A DNA stretch of 64,000 bases, taken from positions 1,116,001 to 1,180,000 of the forward strand of contig NZ_CP053073.1 in NCBI RefSeq assembly GCF_013003985.1. The letters run 5' to 3'. The notes beneath the pieces were generated by a model. The model worked only from the letters and a program-made list of their open reading frames with translations. It was not told the origin of the DNA and searched no databases. The translations under genes and the position numbers were made by a program. The DNA comes from Usitatibacter palustris. GTDB taxonomy: Bacteria; Pseudomonadota; Gammaproteobacteria; Burkholderiales; Usitatibacteraceae. Below are positions 25,888-35,137 of this stretch, in pieces (position 1 is the first letter of the stretch; each line of letters opens with the position of its first letter).

Positions 25888-26639
25888 GCGTGCGTACCTC
25901 CGAGATAGGCTTCCTGCACCCGCGCGTCGGCCTTGATCGAGGCCGGATCGCCTTCGGCGATCACGGTGCCCTGCGCGAGCACGCTGATGCGATGGGCGAG
26001 CGAGAACACCACCTGCATGTCGTGCTCGATGATGACCTTCGTGATGCGCCGCTCGCCGATGCGTTTGAGCAGCTCGATCGTCTTCTCCGTGTCCGCGCGC
26101 GACATGCCCGCGGTGGGCTCGTCGAGCAACAGCAGCTTCGGTTCCTGGACCAGGCACATCGCGAGCTCGAGGCGGCGCTTGTCGCCGCGCGAGAGCGTGC
26201 CCGCCGTGCGCCCGCGCTCGTCGGCGAGTCCCACGTCCTCGAGGATGTGCATCGCCTTTTCGCGCACGTCGCGGCGCGAGCCCAGGCGCCGCCACGCGTT
26301 CAGCGCGAAGGGACCATCGCGGCGCGCGAGCGTCGGGATCGTGACGTTCTCCTCGAGCGTCAGGTCGGAGAACACCTCGGGGGTCTGGAAGACGCGCGCG
26401 ACACCGGCTTGATTGATCTCGTGCGGCGCGAGGCCGACGAGCGACTTGCCGTCGAAGAGGACGCTGCCGGTGTCGGGCGCGAGGCGACCGACGAAGCAAT
26501 TGAGGAGCGTGGACTTGCCCGCGCCGTTGGGGCCGATGATCGCGTGCACGGTGCCTTCCTCGACGTTGAGGTTCACGTCGGAGAGGGCGCGCAGCCCGGC
26601 GAAGCTCTTGTTGACCATCTGGACCTGCAGGAGCGACAT
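25884..26639 (-). CDS. livG: Liv-type ABC transporter ATP-binding protein LivG
   Basis: 251-aa ATPase with Walker A GPNGAGKST, the signature LSRGDKRRLELAM (a common LivG variant) and Walker B LLLLDEPTAGMS. The ATG at 26639 (MSLLQVQMVNKSF) is the family start; the upstream in-frame ATG adds a poorly conserved Pro-rich stretch overlapping livM. It is 1 bp from the livM stop and overlaps livF by four bases. Confidence 0.93.
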   Translation of the reverse strand: MSLLQVQMVNKSFAGLRALSDVNLNVEEGTVHAIIGPNGAGKSTLLNCFVGRLAPDTGSVLFDGKSLVGLAPHEINQAGVARVFQTPEVFSDLTLEENVTIPTLARRDGPFALNAWRRLGSRRDVREKAMHILEDVGLADERGRTAGTLSRGDKRRLELAMCLVQEPKLLLLDEPTAGMSRADTEKTIELLKRIGERRITKVIIEHDMQVVFSLAHRISVLAQGTVIAEGDPASIKADARVQEAYLGGTHA

Positions 26640-26640
26640 G

Positions 26641-27816
26641 CTATTCCCCGGAAGCGGCCGAATCGGCCGGGGTGGCACGGCGAACGCCGGCACGCGGGGC
26701 GGCCTTCAACCCCTGAAGGAGGCCGCCCACGCGCCGTACGCCTTCCATCACCCCACCAGGCAGGAAGATCACGAGCAGCATGAAGAGGGCGCCCAGGGTG
26801 AGGTGCCAGCCCTCGCCCACGAAGAGCCCCGTCACCTGCACCACCACGTTCTCCAGCCCGTCGGGCAGGAAACCAAATGCGCTGTGCAGCGTCTGGTCGT
26901 TGAACGCCGAGAAGATGTTCTCGAGGAACTTGATGATGACCGCGCCCAGGAACGGGCCCAGGAGCGTGCCCACGCCGCCGAGGATCGTCATGAGCACCAC
27001 CTCGCCGGAGGCGGTCCACTGCATGCGCTCGGCGCCGGCGAGCGGATCGGTGCACGCGAGCAAGCCGCCGGCGAGTCCCGCGTAGACACCCGAGATCACG
27101 AACGCCGCGAGCGCGTAGGGCCGCGTGTGGACGCCGGTGTAGTTGAGCCGGTTCTGGTTCGACTTGATCGCGCGAAGCATCGTGCCGAAGGGCGAGCGCG
27201 AAATGCGCATCGCGACGTAGAACGCGCCGATCAGCAGCGCCGCGCAGAAATAGAACCCCGGATATCCCTTCATCTCGAGGCCGAAGAGATTGGTCGCCGG
27301 GATGAGGGCGCTCGCACCCGAGATCCAGGTGTCGAGCACGCGCGGATCGGTGCGCGTGATCTGCAGGCTCGTCTCGCCGTTGGTGATCGGCGTGAGCACC
27401 GAGTACGCGAGGTTGTAGCACATCTGCGCGAACGCGAGCGTGAGGATCGAGAAGTAGATACCCGAGCGCCGCAGGCTCACGAAGCCGATGGCGAGCGCGA
27501 AGAGGCCCGAGACCAGCATCGCGAACACGATCGCGGGCAGCACGTTCACCGTGAGCAGCTTGAACGCCCACACCGCCGTGTACGAGCCCACGCCGAGGAA
27601 CGCCGCATGGCCGAACGAGAGGTAACCCGTGAGGCCGAAGAGAATGTTGAAGCCGATCGCGAAGATGCCGAAGATCGCGAAGCGCTGCAGGAGGTCCGGA
27701 TACGCGGCGCCGAAGGGCTGCATCCACAGCGGCATCGTGAGCACCGCCGCCGCGAAACCCATGAGCAGCAGGTTGTCCTTGCGGGCGACGTCGCCCGGCT
27801 CGAAGCGCGCGCTCAT
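26641..27816 (-). CDS. livM: Liv-type ABC transporter permease LivM
   Basis: 391-aa inner-membrane permease with about ten hydrophobic helices and the family motif [16 protein letters not shown] near residue 65. The start ATG overlaps the livH stop (ATGA). A C-terminal tail of ~25 residues rich in Ala/Arg ([14 protein letters not shown]) follows the last helix and is longer than usual. It forms the membrane channel with LivH. Confidence 0.93.
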   Translation of the reverse strand: MSARFEPGDVARKDNLLLMGFAAAVLTMPLWMQPFGAAYPDLLQRFAIFGIFAIGFNILFGLTGYLSFGHAAFLGVGSYTAVWAFKLLTVNVLPAIVFAMLVSGLFALAIGFVSLRRSGIYFSILTLAFAQMCYNLAYSVLTPITNGETSLQITRTDPRVLDTWISGASALIPATNLFGLEMKGYPGFYFCAALLIGAFYVAMRISRSPFGTMLRAIKSNQNRLNYTGVHTRPYALAAFVISGVYAGLAGGLLACTDPLAGAERMQWTASGEVVLMTILGGVGTLLGPFLGAVIIKFLENIFSAFNDQTLHSAFGFLPDGLENVVVQVTGLFVGEGWHLTLGALFMLLVIFLPGGVMEGVRRVGGLLQGLKAAPRAGVRRATPADSAASGE

Positions 27817-28829
27817 GTCTCCATCACTCCGGCCCGTCCCATCAGGCCGCGCGGACGCACCAGCAGGATCGCCACCGCGACGAGATAGATGATGATCTGG
27901 TCGATGCCGGGGATGAGGCTCTTCACCTCGTTCATCGACGCGAAGGATTGCAGGATGCCCAGCAGGAACCCGGCAGCGACCGCGCCGCCGAGCGAGCCCA
28001 TGCCGCCCACCACCACCACGACGAACGACAGCACGAGGAATTCCATCCCCATGTGGTAATCGGGCGAGAGGATGGGCGTGTACATCGCGCCCGCGAGCCC
28101 GGCGACCACCACCGCGATGCCGAAGACGATCGTGAAGCGCCGCTCGATGTCGATGCCGAAGAGCCCGACCGTCTCGCGGTCGCGCATGCCCGCGCGCACC
28201 ACCATGCCGAACGTGGTGAAGCGCAGGAAGGCGAACACCGCGCTGATCACCGCGACTGAAAAGAAGAAATACACGAGGCGCCACCACGGGTAGCTCACCG
28301 CGTCCGAGAGACCGATCCACGAGCCCACGGCGGCGCTGCCCGCGACGACCGCGGGGGCGGGCATCGGGATCGGGTTCGCGCCGAAGGAGGCCTTCACGAT
28401 TTCCTGGAGCACGATCGCGAGGCCGAAGGTCACGAGGATCTGGTCGGCGTGCGTGCGGCGGTAGAAATGGCGGATGAGGCCGCGCTCGATCGCGACACCG
28501 ATGAGGAGCATCACCGGAATCGCGAGCAGGATCGACAGCGGCACCGAGTAGTCGATGATTCGCTCGCCCGTCTCGCCCCACCAGAGCTTCAGGTAGGGGA
28601 TCTTCGTATAGGAATCGAAGAACGTGACGCTTTCATCCTTCACGCTCTTCGACAGCGTGAGCAGCTTCTGCGTGGTCACCGCGCAGAAGCCGCCGATCAT
28701 GAAGAGCGCGCCGTGCGCGAAGTTCACGACCCCGAGCGTGCCGAAGATGAGGGTGAGGCCCAGCGCGATCAGCGCATAGGCCCCGCCCTTGTCCAGCCCG
28801 TTCAGCAGCTGAAGGACCGCTGCGTCCAT
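27813..28829 (-). CDS. livH: Liv-type ABC transporter permease LivH
   Basis: 338-aa inner-membrane permease. [20 protein letters not shown] and [13 protein letters not shown] near the N-terminus are LivH hallmarks, and the C-terminal [17 protein letters not shown] is conserved. A hydrophilic insert near residues 60-80 ([20 protein letters not shown]) lengthens the first periplasmic region relative to E. coli LivH; this is common in urea/amide-type systems. The ATG directly follows the binding-protein stop with no gap. Confidence 0.93.
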   Translation of the reverse strand: MDAAVLQLLNGLDKGGAYALIALGLTLIFGTLGVVNFAHGALFMIGGFCAVTTQKLLTLSKSVKDESVTFFDSYTKIPYLKLWWGETGERIIDYSVPLSILLAIPVMLLIGVAIERGLIRHFYRRTHADQILVTFGLAIVLQEIVKASFGANPIPMPAPAVVAGSAAVGSWIGLSDAVSYPWWRLVYFFFSVAVISAVFAFLRFTTFGMVVRAGMRDRETVGLFGIDIERRFTIVFGIAVVVAGLAGAMYTPILSPDYHMGMEFLVLSFVVVVVGGMGSLGGAVAAGFLLGILQSFASMNEVKSLIPGIDQIIIYLVAVAILLVRPRGLMGRAGVMET

Positions 28830-30179
28830 TCAGACCTGGTACGGCCCGAGTTCGCCGCCACCCATCGTCGCCGGATAGTCGACCTGCGCGCGCGGGACCA
28901 CTTTCACGACTTCGAGCAGGCTGAACTTGTTGGCCGGCTTCTGCACGCCGCGCATCACCAGGACGTCCTTCATGCACTGGTGATCGCCTGCGCGATATTC
29001 CGTCGGCCCGTTGCCCATCCCGTCGAACTTGAAGCCTTCAAGCGTCTTGATCACTTCCGGCGGATAGAAGGTGCCGGCCATTTCGCACGCGTTGGCATAG
29101 AGCAGCGTCTGCACATAGCAGGTGTGCGCCGCCTGCGAGGGCGGGAAGCCGTACTCGGCGCCGAAGGACTTCGCGAACGCCTTGGTGGCCTCGTCCTTGA
29201 GCGTCCAGTGCCAGTTGGCCGTGCCGAGGATGCCCTTGGCCGCGTCGCCCGCGCCCTGCACCATGAGCCGCGAGTAAAGCGGCACCACGATCTCGAAGCG
29301 CTTGCCGTTCACCTGCTTGTCGCGCATCCCGAACTGCACGGCCTGCGTGAGTGAATTCACCATGTCCTTGCCGTAGTGATTCAGGATCAGCACGTCGGCA
29401 CCGGAGTTGAGCACCGGCGTGAGGTACTGCGAGAAGTCACCGGCGCCGAGCGGTGTGCGCACCGCCTTCACGGTCTTCCAGCCGAGCTTCTCGGTGGCGT
29501 TCTTGATCGATTCTTCCTGCGTCCAGCCCCAGGTGTAATCGGCCGTCAGGTGATAGGCCTGGCGATCCTTGCCGAACTCGTCCTGCAGGATTGGTGCGAG
29601 CGCCTGTCCCGACATGTACGCGTTGAAGAAGTGTCGGAAGCCGTAGCGCCGGCGGTCCTTCATCGTCGTGTCGTTGGAGTGGCTGAGGCCCACCATGTAG
29701 ATGATCCCCATCTCCTGGGCGAGCGCCTGGGTCGCGACTGCGACCGCCGATGACGAGCAGCCCGAGAACATGATCACGCCGTCCTTCTCGATCATCCGCT
29801 TGGCCGAGGCACGCGCGGCGTCGGCCTTGGTCTGGTCGTCGCCCGAGACGTACTCGACCTTTTTCCCGAGGATGCCGTTGCCCTTGAGCTGCGAGGGCTT
29901 GAAGGTCTTCATCATTCCGCCATCGCCTTCGCCATTGAGGTGCTTCACGGCGAGCTTGAAGGCGCGCAGCTCATCGGCGCCCTCGTCGGCATAGGCGCCC
30001 GTGAGCGGCACGTTGAAGCCGAGCATCACGGTCTTTGCCTTGGCCGGATCGTTGCGGAAATTCGCAGCCCACGCGTTGCGCGTGTAGATGAGCGACGGGG
30101 CCGCGAGCCCCGCTGCTCCCAGCACCAGCCCGGCCTTGAGCAGCTTGCGCCGGCCGTTCTCTTCGTCGAATTGGCTCAC
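28830..30179 (-). CDS. Liv-type ABC transporter substrate-binding protein, Tat signal
   Basis: 449-aa periplasmic binding protein of the type I fold (LivK/UrtA/AmiC group). It begins with a twin-arginine signal (ENGRRKLLKAGLVLGAAGL). The GTG start at 30179 has AGGAGA 8 bases upstream. PLTGAYADEG, FSGCSSSAVAVATQAL and the long C-terminal half (YLTPVLNSGADVLILNHYGK, then FYPPEVIKTLEGFKFDG) are closer to the amide/urea binding group than to classical LivK, so the cargo may be a short-chain amide, urea or amino acid. It is the first gene of the importer operon, divergent from the regulator at 30353 across a 173-bp region containing a dyad. Confidence 0.87.
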   Translation of the reverse strand: MSQFDEENGRRKLLKAGLVLGAAGLAAPSLIYTRNAWAANFRNDPAKAKTVMLGFNVPLTGAYADEGADELRAFKLAVKHLNGEGDGGMMKTFKPSQLKGNGILGKKVEYVSGDDQTKADAARASAKRMIEKDGVIMFSGCSSSAVAVATQALAQEMGIIYMVGLSHSNDTTMKDRRRYGFRHFFNAYMSGQALAPILQDEFGKDRQAYHLTADYTWGWTQEESIKNATEKLGWKTVKAVRTPLGAGDFSQYLTPVLNSGADVLILNHYGKDMVNSLTQAVQFGMRDKQVNGKRFEIVVPLYSRLMVQGAGDAAKGILGTANWHWTLKDEATKAFAKSFGAEYGFPPSQAAHTCYVQTLLYANACEMAGTFYPPEVIKTLEGFKFDGMGNGPTEYRAGDHQCMKDVLVMRGVQKPANKFSLLEVVKVVPRAQVDYPATMGGGELGPYQV

Positions 30180-30292
30180 TGTCGTCTCCTCGTCCTTGAT
30201 CGCATCGTGAATTGGGACCGCGGGGTCATGCTGGACCAGCATCCGTAAAGGGAGCAATATCTTGTTGGTTGTATTGGATAAATTTGTCGAGA

Positions 30293-30314
30293 ATTGACTG
30301 AATACGGAGTCAAT
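30293..30314. promoter_or_regulatory. Candidate operator dyad between divergent importer and regulator genes
   Basis: ATTGACT and AGTCAAT form a perfect 7-bp dyad with an 8-base spacer, in the only AT-rich part of the 173-bp divergent region. It lies 39 bp upstream of the regulator start and 114 bp from the importer start. Site type is inferred from position and symmetry only. Confidence 0.4.
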
Positions 30315-30352
30315 GTGTCGATTTTCCACCCTGCACTGCAGCATTTCGGCTC

Positions 30353-31855
30353 ATGGCGCGGTCGCTGATCGGCGCGCGCATCCGTGACCGGCGCCGGGCG
30401 CGCGGGTACACGCAGTCGTGGCTCGCGGCGCGCGTGGAAATCTCGCCCTCGTACCTCAACCTGATCGAGGGCAACAAACGCAACATCGGCGGCGCGCTGC
30501 TCGGGCGCATCGCTTCGGAGCTCGGCCTCGAGATCGACGAGATCGATGGGGCGGCCGAGCGCCGGTTGCTCTCCGACCTGGTGGAGCTCGCCGGCGAGCC
30601 GGTGCTTGCCGAGCTCGGGCTCGATGCGCGCTCGGCCGGCGATCTCGCGGCGCGGCATACGGCGTGGGCGCATGCGCTGGTGCGGCTCAACCGCACGCTC
30701 GTCGACCGCGAGCAGGCGGTCAACGCGCTCTCCGATCGCTTGAGCCAGGATCCTTTCCTCGGCGACGCGGTGCATAGCCTGCTCACGCAGATTTCCGTGA
30801 TCCGCTCGTCGGCGGAGATCCTCGAGAGCGTCGGGGATCTCCCCGAAGAGAGGCGCGCGCGCTTCGTGACGATCATCGGTGCCGAGAGCCGGCGCCTGGC
30901 CGATGTCGCGCAGGCGCTCGCGGCGTTCTTCGATCGCTCCAACGCCGGCACGCGTGCCGTGACGCCGATCGAAGAGGTCGATGATTTCCTCCTCGATCGC
31001 GGCAACTACTTTCCGGTTCTCGAACAAGCCGCCGGGGCGCTGCGCGCGCAGGCGGGCATCGGGAGCCGCGGCATCGAGGACGCGCTCGAGGATTACCTGC
31101 GGCGCGCCCACGACGTCGATCCGGCGACGCTCGCGATTCCGGACAACCTGCCCGCCGAATCGCGCCGCTTCCACCTCGCGCGCGCGGCCGCGGAACGCTT
31201 CGATGGCGGGCGCCCGATTGCCGAGGCGCTCCACGGCGCGTCGCTTGCGACGGATGTCGCGCGGCGCCGCGCGCAGCGCGTGCTCGCTTCCTATCTCGCC
31301 GGCGCCGTGGTACTGCCCTACGAGGACTTCCACGCGGCCGCCGTGTCCTCGCGCTACGACATCGATCATCTCGCGAGCCGTTTCGGCGCGAGCTTCGAGC
31401 AGGTGTGCCACCGGCTCACGACGTTGCGCCAGCCGGGCGCCGAAGGCATCGCATTCGCGTTGCTGCGCGTGGATACGGCGGGTTACGTGACCAAGCGCCT
31501 GCCGCTGCCGCGCCTGCTGCTGCCGCGCCACGCCAACGCCTGTCCGCTGTGGGCGGTCTACGGCGCGTTCCAGTCGCCCGGCGCCATGGTGCGCCAGGTG
31601 GCCGCGTTCCCCGGGGGCGAGCGCTTCCTCTTCCTGGCGCGCACGGTCGAGAAGCCCCGCCCGGCGTTCCCGATGCCGCGGCGCATGCTTTCGATCATGC
31701 TCGCGTGCGATGTGCTGCACGCCGATCGAACCGTCTACGGCGACGGCCTCGACCTCGCGTCGACGTCGCCCGCCGTCCCGGTCGGTTCGAACTGCCGCCT
31801 GTGCGTGCGGCGCGAGTGTGCGTACCGGCAGGAAGATCCCGTCATCGACGCATGA
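30353..31855 (+). CDS. XRE-family ScfR-type regulator with embedded HisKA-like domain
   Basis: 500-aa regulator. Domains: XRE helix-turn-helix (about 5-62, RRRARGYTQSWLAARVEISP); a helical segment (about 139-192) resembling a histidine kinase dimerisation/phosphoacceptor domain with H141 at the H-box position; an IrrE-like middle region (about 300-390, LPYEDFHAAAVSSRYDIDHL); and the C-terminal ScfR domain with a Cys cluster (SNCRLCVRRECAYR). ScfR-type proteins are known as short-chain fatty acyl responsive regulators. The HisKA-like stretch closely matches the kinase at 32459 (IRSxAEIL, ARx2xIIx2ES, RL), but there is no ATPase domain. It overlaps the response regulator gene (ATGA) and heads a four-gene operon. 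Phosphorylation of H141 is a hypothesis. Confidence 0.87.
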   Translation: MARSLIGARIRDRRRARGYTQSWLAARVEISPSYLNLIEGNKRNIGGALLGRIASELGLEIDEIDGAAERRLLSDLVELAGEPVLAELGLDARSAGDLAARHTAWAHALVRLNRTLVDREQAVNALSDRLSQDPFLGDAVHSLLTQISVIRSSAEILESVGDLPEERRARFVTIIGAESRRLADVAQALAAFFDRSNAGTRAVTPIEEVDDFLLDRGNYFPVLEQAAGALRAQAGIGSRGIEDALEDYLRRAHDVDPATLAIPDNLPAESRRFHLARAAAERFDGGRPIAEALHGASLATDVARRRAQRVLASYLAGAVVLPYEDFHAAAVSSRYDIDHLASRFGASFEQVCHRLTTLRQPGAEGIAFALLRVDTAGYVTKRLPLPRLLLPRHANACPLWAVYGAFQSPGAMVRQVAAFPGGERFLFLARTVEKPRPAFPMPRRMLSIMLACDVLHADRTVYGDGLDLASTSPAVPVGSNCRLCVRRECAYRQEDPVIDA

Positions 31856-31866
31856 GGAACGACGCC

Positions 31867-32262
31867 ATGCCCCCTGCAAGCCCCGGCCCCAAGCGCGTGC
31901 TGCTCGTCGAGGACGAGCGCCACATCATCGAGTCGCTGGTCTTCGTGCTCGAGCGCGAGGGCTTCGCGGTCACCTCGGTGCTCGACGGCGAGGCCGCGAT
32001 GCTGCGCCTGCGCTCCGAGCCGCCCGACGTGCTCATCCTCGACATCATGCTGCCGAGGATGAACGGGCTCGAGGTCCTCAAGCAGGTGCGCGCCGACGCC
32101 GCGCTGCGCGAGCTTCCCGTGGTGGTGCTCAGTGCCAAGGGACAGCCGCAGGATCGCCGCCGTGCCGAGGAGATCGGCGTCCAGGCTTTCATGACGAAGC
32201 CCTTCGCGAACACCGACGTGGTCGATGCGGTGCGGCGCGTGACGGGCACAGCCGCCGCGTGA
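31867..32262 (+). CDS. Single-domain response regulator (receiver only)
   Basis: 131 aa made of one CheY-like receiver. Acidic pocket E15/D16 in LLVEDE, phosphoacceptor D59 in LILDIMLPRMNG, switch Ser in VVLSAKGQ, and Lys in FMTKPFANTD. There is no output domain. The ATG at 31867 has AGGA 8 bases upstream; the in-frame ATG at 31852 overlaps the regulator stop (ATGA) and is an equally possible start. It sits between the HTH regulator and the membrane kinase, so it may shuttle phosphoryl groups between them (inference). Confidence 0.87.
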   Translation: MPPASPGPKRVLLVEDERHIIESLVFVLEREGFAVTSVLDGEAAMLRLRSEPPDVLILDIMLPRMNGLEVLKQVRADAALRELPVVVLSAKGQPQDRRRAEEIGVQAFMTKPFANTDVVDAVRRVTGTAAA

Positions 32263-32459
32263 AGACGCCGCCGGGACGCATCCGCGATGCGGCCGCGCTG
32301 CTGCCGCTGCTGGGGCTCGCGCTCCTTATGCCGCCGCTGATCACGCTGTTCGCCGTGCACCGGGAAATCTCGGGCGTGCCCCTCATCGTGGTCTACGTCT
32401 TCAGCACCTGGGTGGGACTCATCGTCGCCGCGGCGCTGCTCGCGCGCCGGCTCGACTGA
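32259..32459 (+). CDS. Small two-helix membrane protein, CbrX-like
   Basis: 66 aa from a GTG that overlaps the response regulator stop (GTGA); the TGA stop overlaps the ATG of the symporter-kinase gene (TGATG). After a basic N-terminus (VKTPPGRIRD) there are two membrane helices (about 12-32 and 38-62). In Pseudomonas, a small overlapping gene called cbrX precedes the symporter-kinase cbrA; position, size and topology match here. It may be an accessory subunit like the small partners of some sodium-solute symporters. Confidence 0.75.
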   Translation: MKTPPGRIRDAAALLPLLGLALLMPPLITLFAVHREISGVPLIVVYVFSTWVGLIVAAALLARRLD

Positions 32460-35137
32460 TGCATCCGGCCAACCTCGTCCTCATCATCTCGCTGGTGTAC
32501 GTGGCGCTGCTTTTCTTCGTCGCCCACGTGGGCGACCGGCGCGCGCGCTCGGGCAACCTCGGCTGGCTGCAGTCGCCGATCGTCTACACGCTGTCGATCT
32601 CGGTGTACTGCTCTTCGTGGACGTACTACGGCGCGGTGGGTTCGGCCGCGCGCTCGGGCCTCGAGTTCGCCACGATCTACCTGGGGCCTACGCTCGTGTT
32701 CATCGGCTGGTGGGTGGTGCTGCGCAAGCTCGTGCGCATCGGGCACGAGCACGGGGTCACGTCGATCGCGGACATGATCTCGTCGCGCTACGGGAAGAGC
32801 GTACCGCTCGCCGCGCTGGTGACGCTGATCACGGTCGTGGTCTCGATGCCCTACATCGCGCTGCAGCTCAAGGCCGTGACCACGAGCTTCCAGGTGATCG
32901 GCCACGCGGGCCCCGACCCGCTCGCGGGCCTGCCGATCCGCGGTCCCGACTTCCGCCTGGGCTTCTGGATCACGGTGGGGCTCGCCGTCTTCACCATTCT
33001 CTTCGGCACGCGCAACATCGATGCGAAGGAGCAGCACCACGGCGTGGTGGCGGCCATCGCGCTCGAAGCGGTCGTGAAGCTCGTGTCGCTGCTGGTGGTG
33101 GGAGTGCTCGTGGTCTGGGGCATCAGCGACGGCCCCGGCGCCATCTTCGCGCACGCGCCGCCCGAGATGCTCAACGGCGAGGACGCCTTCGGCGCGCGCT
33201 GGATCGCGACGCTGTTCCTCGCGTCGGCCGCGATCATCTGCCTGCCGCGCGAGTTCCAGGTGATGGTCGTGGAAAACGCCGACGAGCGGCACCTGCGAAC
33301 CGCGTCGTGGCTCTTCCCGCTCTATCTCTTCCTCATCTGCCTTTTCATCCTGCCGATCGCCATTGCCGGCCTCGCGTTCCTGCCGGCGGGCTCCAACCCC
33401 GACATGTTCGTGCTCACGCTGCCGATGTGGGCGGGGCAGGACACGATCGCGATGCTCGCGTTCCTCGGCGGATTCTCGTCGGCGACCTCGATGGTGATCG
33501 TAGCCTGCATCGCGATCTCCACGATGGTGTCGAACCACATCATCATGCCGGTGGCGCTGCACCTGAACTGGGTGCGCGTCGGCGTGAGCGGCGAAGTGCG
33601 CCGCTTCCTGCTGCGCTCGCGGCGCGTGAGCATCTGCATGCTCCTGCTCCTGGGCTTCCTCTACTTCCGGCTAAGCGGCACGCCGGGAGCACTCGCCGCC
33701 ATCGGCCTCATCGCGTTCGCGGGCGTGGCGCAGTTCCTGCCCTGCCTGCTGGGCGGAATCTTCTGGCGCAACGCCAACGTGACGGGCGCGCTCGCGGGCC
33801 TCGCGGCCGGAGGGGCCATCTGGGCGTACACGCTCTTCCTTCCCAGCTTCGAGTTCCTGGTCACGCCCGACATCGTGCGCGACGGGCTCCTGGGCCTCGC
33901 GTGGCTCAAGCCCCACGCCCTGTTCGGCCTGGAGGGGCTCGATCCGCTGGTGCACTCCGTCTTCTGGAGCATCTCGGTGAACACGCTGCTCTTCGTGGCG
34001 CTGTCGCTCGCGCGCGAGCAGCGGCCCCTCGAGCGGCTCCAGGCCACGCTCTTCGTGGACGTCTTCAGCACGCCGGCCGATGCAGCCTCGGGTCTCATCC
34101 GGCGCACCGCCCCCGTCCGCGAGCTCAGCGTGCTTGCGCAGCGCATCCTCGGCGCCGACGAGGCGCGCGAGTTCTTCGAACAGGCTGCGCGCGAGCAGGG
34201 GCTCGACGGCGGGTTGCCCGTGGCCGACGATGCCTTCATCACGCAACTCGAGCGCAAGCTCGCGGGCAGCGTCGGCGGCGCGTCGGCGCGCGCGATGGTC
34301 TCGCAGGTGGTCACGGTGGAGACGATCAGCGTGGACAAGTTGCTGCGGCTCGCCGACGAGACGGAGCGGGCGCGAGCCCACAGCCAGCAGCTCGAGGCCG
34401 CCGCGCAGCAGCTCCGCGATGTCAACGCCCGTCTGACGCGCCTCGACAGCGAGAAGGACGATTTCCTCTCGCAGGTGAGCCACGAGGTGCGCACGCCCAT
34501 GACCTCGATCCGCTCGTTCGCGGAGATCCTCAAGAAGACACCCGACATCGATCCGGCGCGCTCGGCGCGCTACATCGGGATCATCCACGAGGAGAGCGTG
34601 CGGCTGACGCGGTTGCTCGACAGCACGCTCGACCTCAACCTGCTGGAACGCGGCGAGCTTCCCATCGAATGCACGGCCCTCGATCCCGAGCGCGCGCTCC
34701 AGGCGTCGATCGGCGCCTGCCAGGGACTTGCGGAGAAAGCGGGTGTGGCGATCGAAACGGGGCCGGGCGTCGACGGGGTCACGGTCTCAGCCAACGCGGA
34801 CCGGCTCTCGCAGGTGTTCATCAACCTGATCGCCAACGCGGTCAAGTACAACACGCACGACGAGCGGCGCGTGCGCATCTCGAGCCGGGTTCATGAGGGG
34901 AACTACGAAGTGCTGGTCGAGGACAACGGCCCGGGCATTCCGCCCGACGAGCGCGAGCGCATTTTCTCCAAGTTCATGCGGGGCTCCACCCACACGCAGA
35001 CCGACGAGAAAGGCGCGGGCCTCGGGCTCGCGATCAGCGCGCAGATCATGCAACGCCTCGGTGGCGAGCTCACGCTCGAGCCGGCGCAGGAGGTCGGTGC
35101 GACCTTCCGCGTCTCACTGCCGGTGGTGGCGGTCTAG
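32459..35137 (+). CDS. Sodium:solute symporter-histidine kinase fusion (CbrA-like)
   Basis: 892-aa membrane sensor. Residues about 1-510 form an SSS-type transporter with 12-13 helices (YCSSWTYYGAVGSAAR near 45). After a linker, the kinase core has the H-box SHEVRTPMTSIRSFAEIL with H675, N-box NLIANAVKYN, and G-boxes EDNGPGIPPDER and GAGLGLAIS. No PAS domain is obvious between transporter and kinase, and there is no C-terminal receiver. CbrA-type proteins sense carbon or nitrogen compounds, often amino acids. It is the last gene of the operon. Its TAG stop overlaps that of the convergent HD-oxygenase gene within a single CTAG. Confidence 0.92.
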   Translation: MHPANLVLIISLVYVALLFFVAHVGDRRARSGNLGWLQSPIVYTLSISVYCSSWTYYGAVGSAARSGLEFATIYLGPTLVFIGWWVVLRKLVRIGHEHGVTSIADMISSRYGKSVPLAALVTLITVVVSMPYIALQLKAVTTSFQVIGHAGPDPLAGLPIRGPDFRLGFWITVGLAVFTILFGTRNIDAKEQHHGVVAAIALEAVVKLVSLLVVGVLVVWGISDGPGAIFAHAPPEMLNGEDAFGARWIATLFLASAAIICLPREFQVMVVENADERHLRTASWLFPLYLFLICLFILPIAIAGLAFLPAGSNPDMFVLTLPMWAGQDTIAMLAFLGGFSSATSMVIVACIAISTMVSNHIIMPVALHLNWVRVGVSGEVRRFLLRSRRVSICMLLLLGFLYFRLSGTPGALAAIGLIAFAGVAQFLPCLLGGIFWRNANVTGALAGLAAGGAIWAYTLFLPSFEFLVTPDIVRDGLLGLAWLKPHALFGLEGLDPLVHSVFWSISVNTLLFVALSLAREQRPLERLQATLFVDVFSTPADAASGLIRRTAPVRELSVLAQRILGADEAREFFEQAAREQGLDGGLPVADDAFITQLERKLAGSVGGASARAMVSQVVTVETISVDKLLRLADETERARAHSQQLEAAAQQLRDVNARLTRLDSEKDDFLSQVSHEVRTPMTSIRSFAEILKKTPDIDPARSARYIGIIHEESVRLTRLLDSTLDLNLLERGELPIECTALDPERALQASIGACQGLAEKAGVAIETGPGVDGVTVSANADRLSQVFINLIANAVKYNTHDERRVRISSRVHEGNYEVLVEDNGPGIPPDERERIFSKFMRGSTHTQTDEKGAGLGLAISAQIMQRLGGELTLEPAQEVGATFRVSLPVVAV

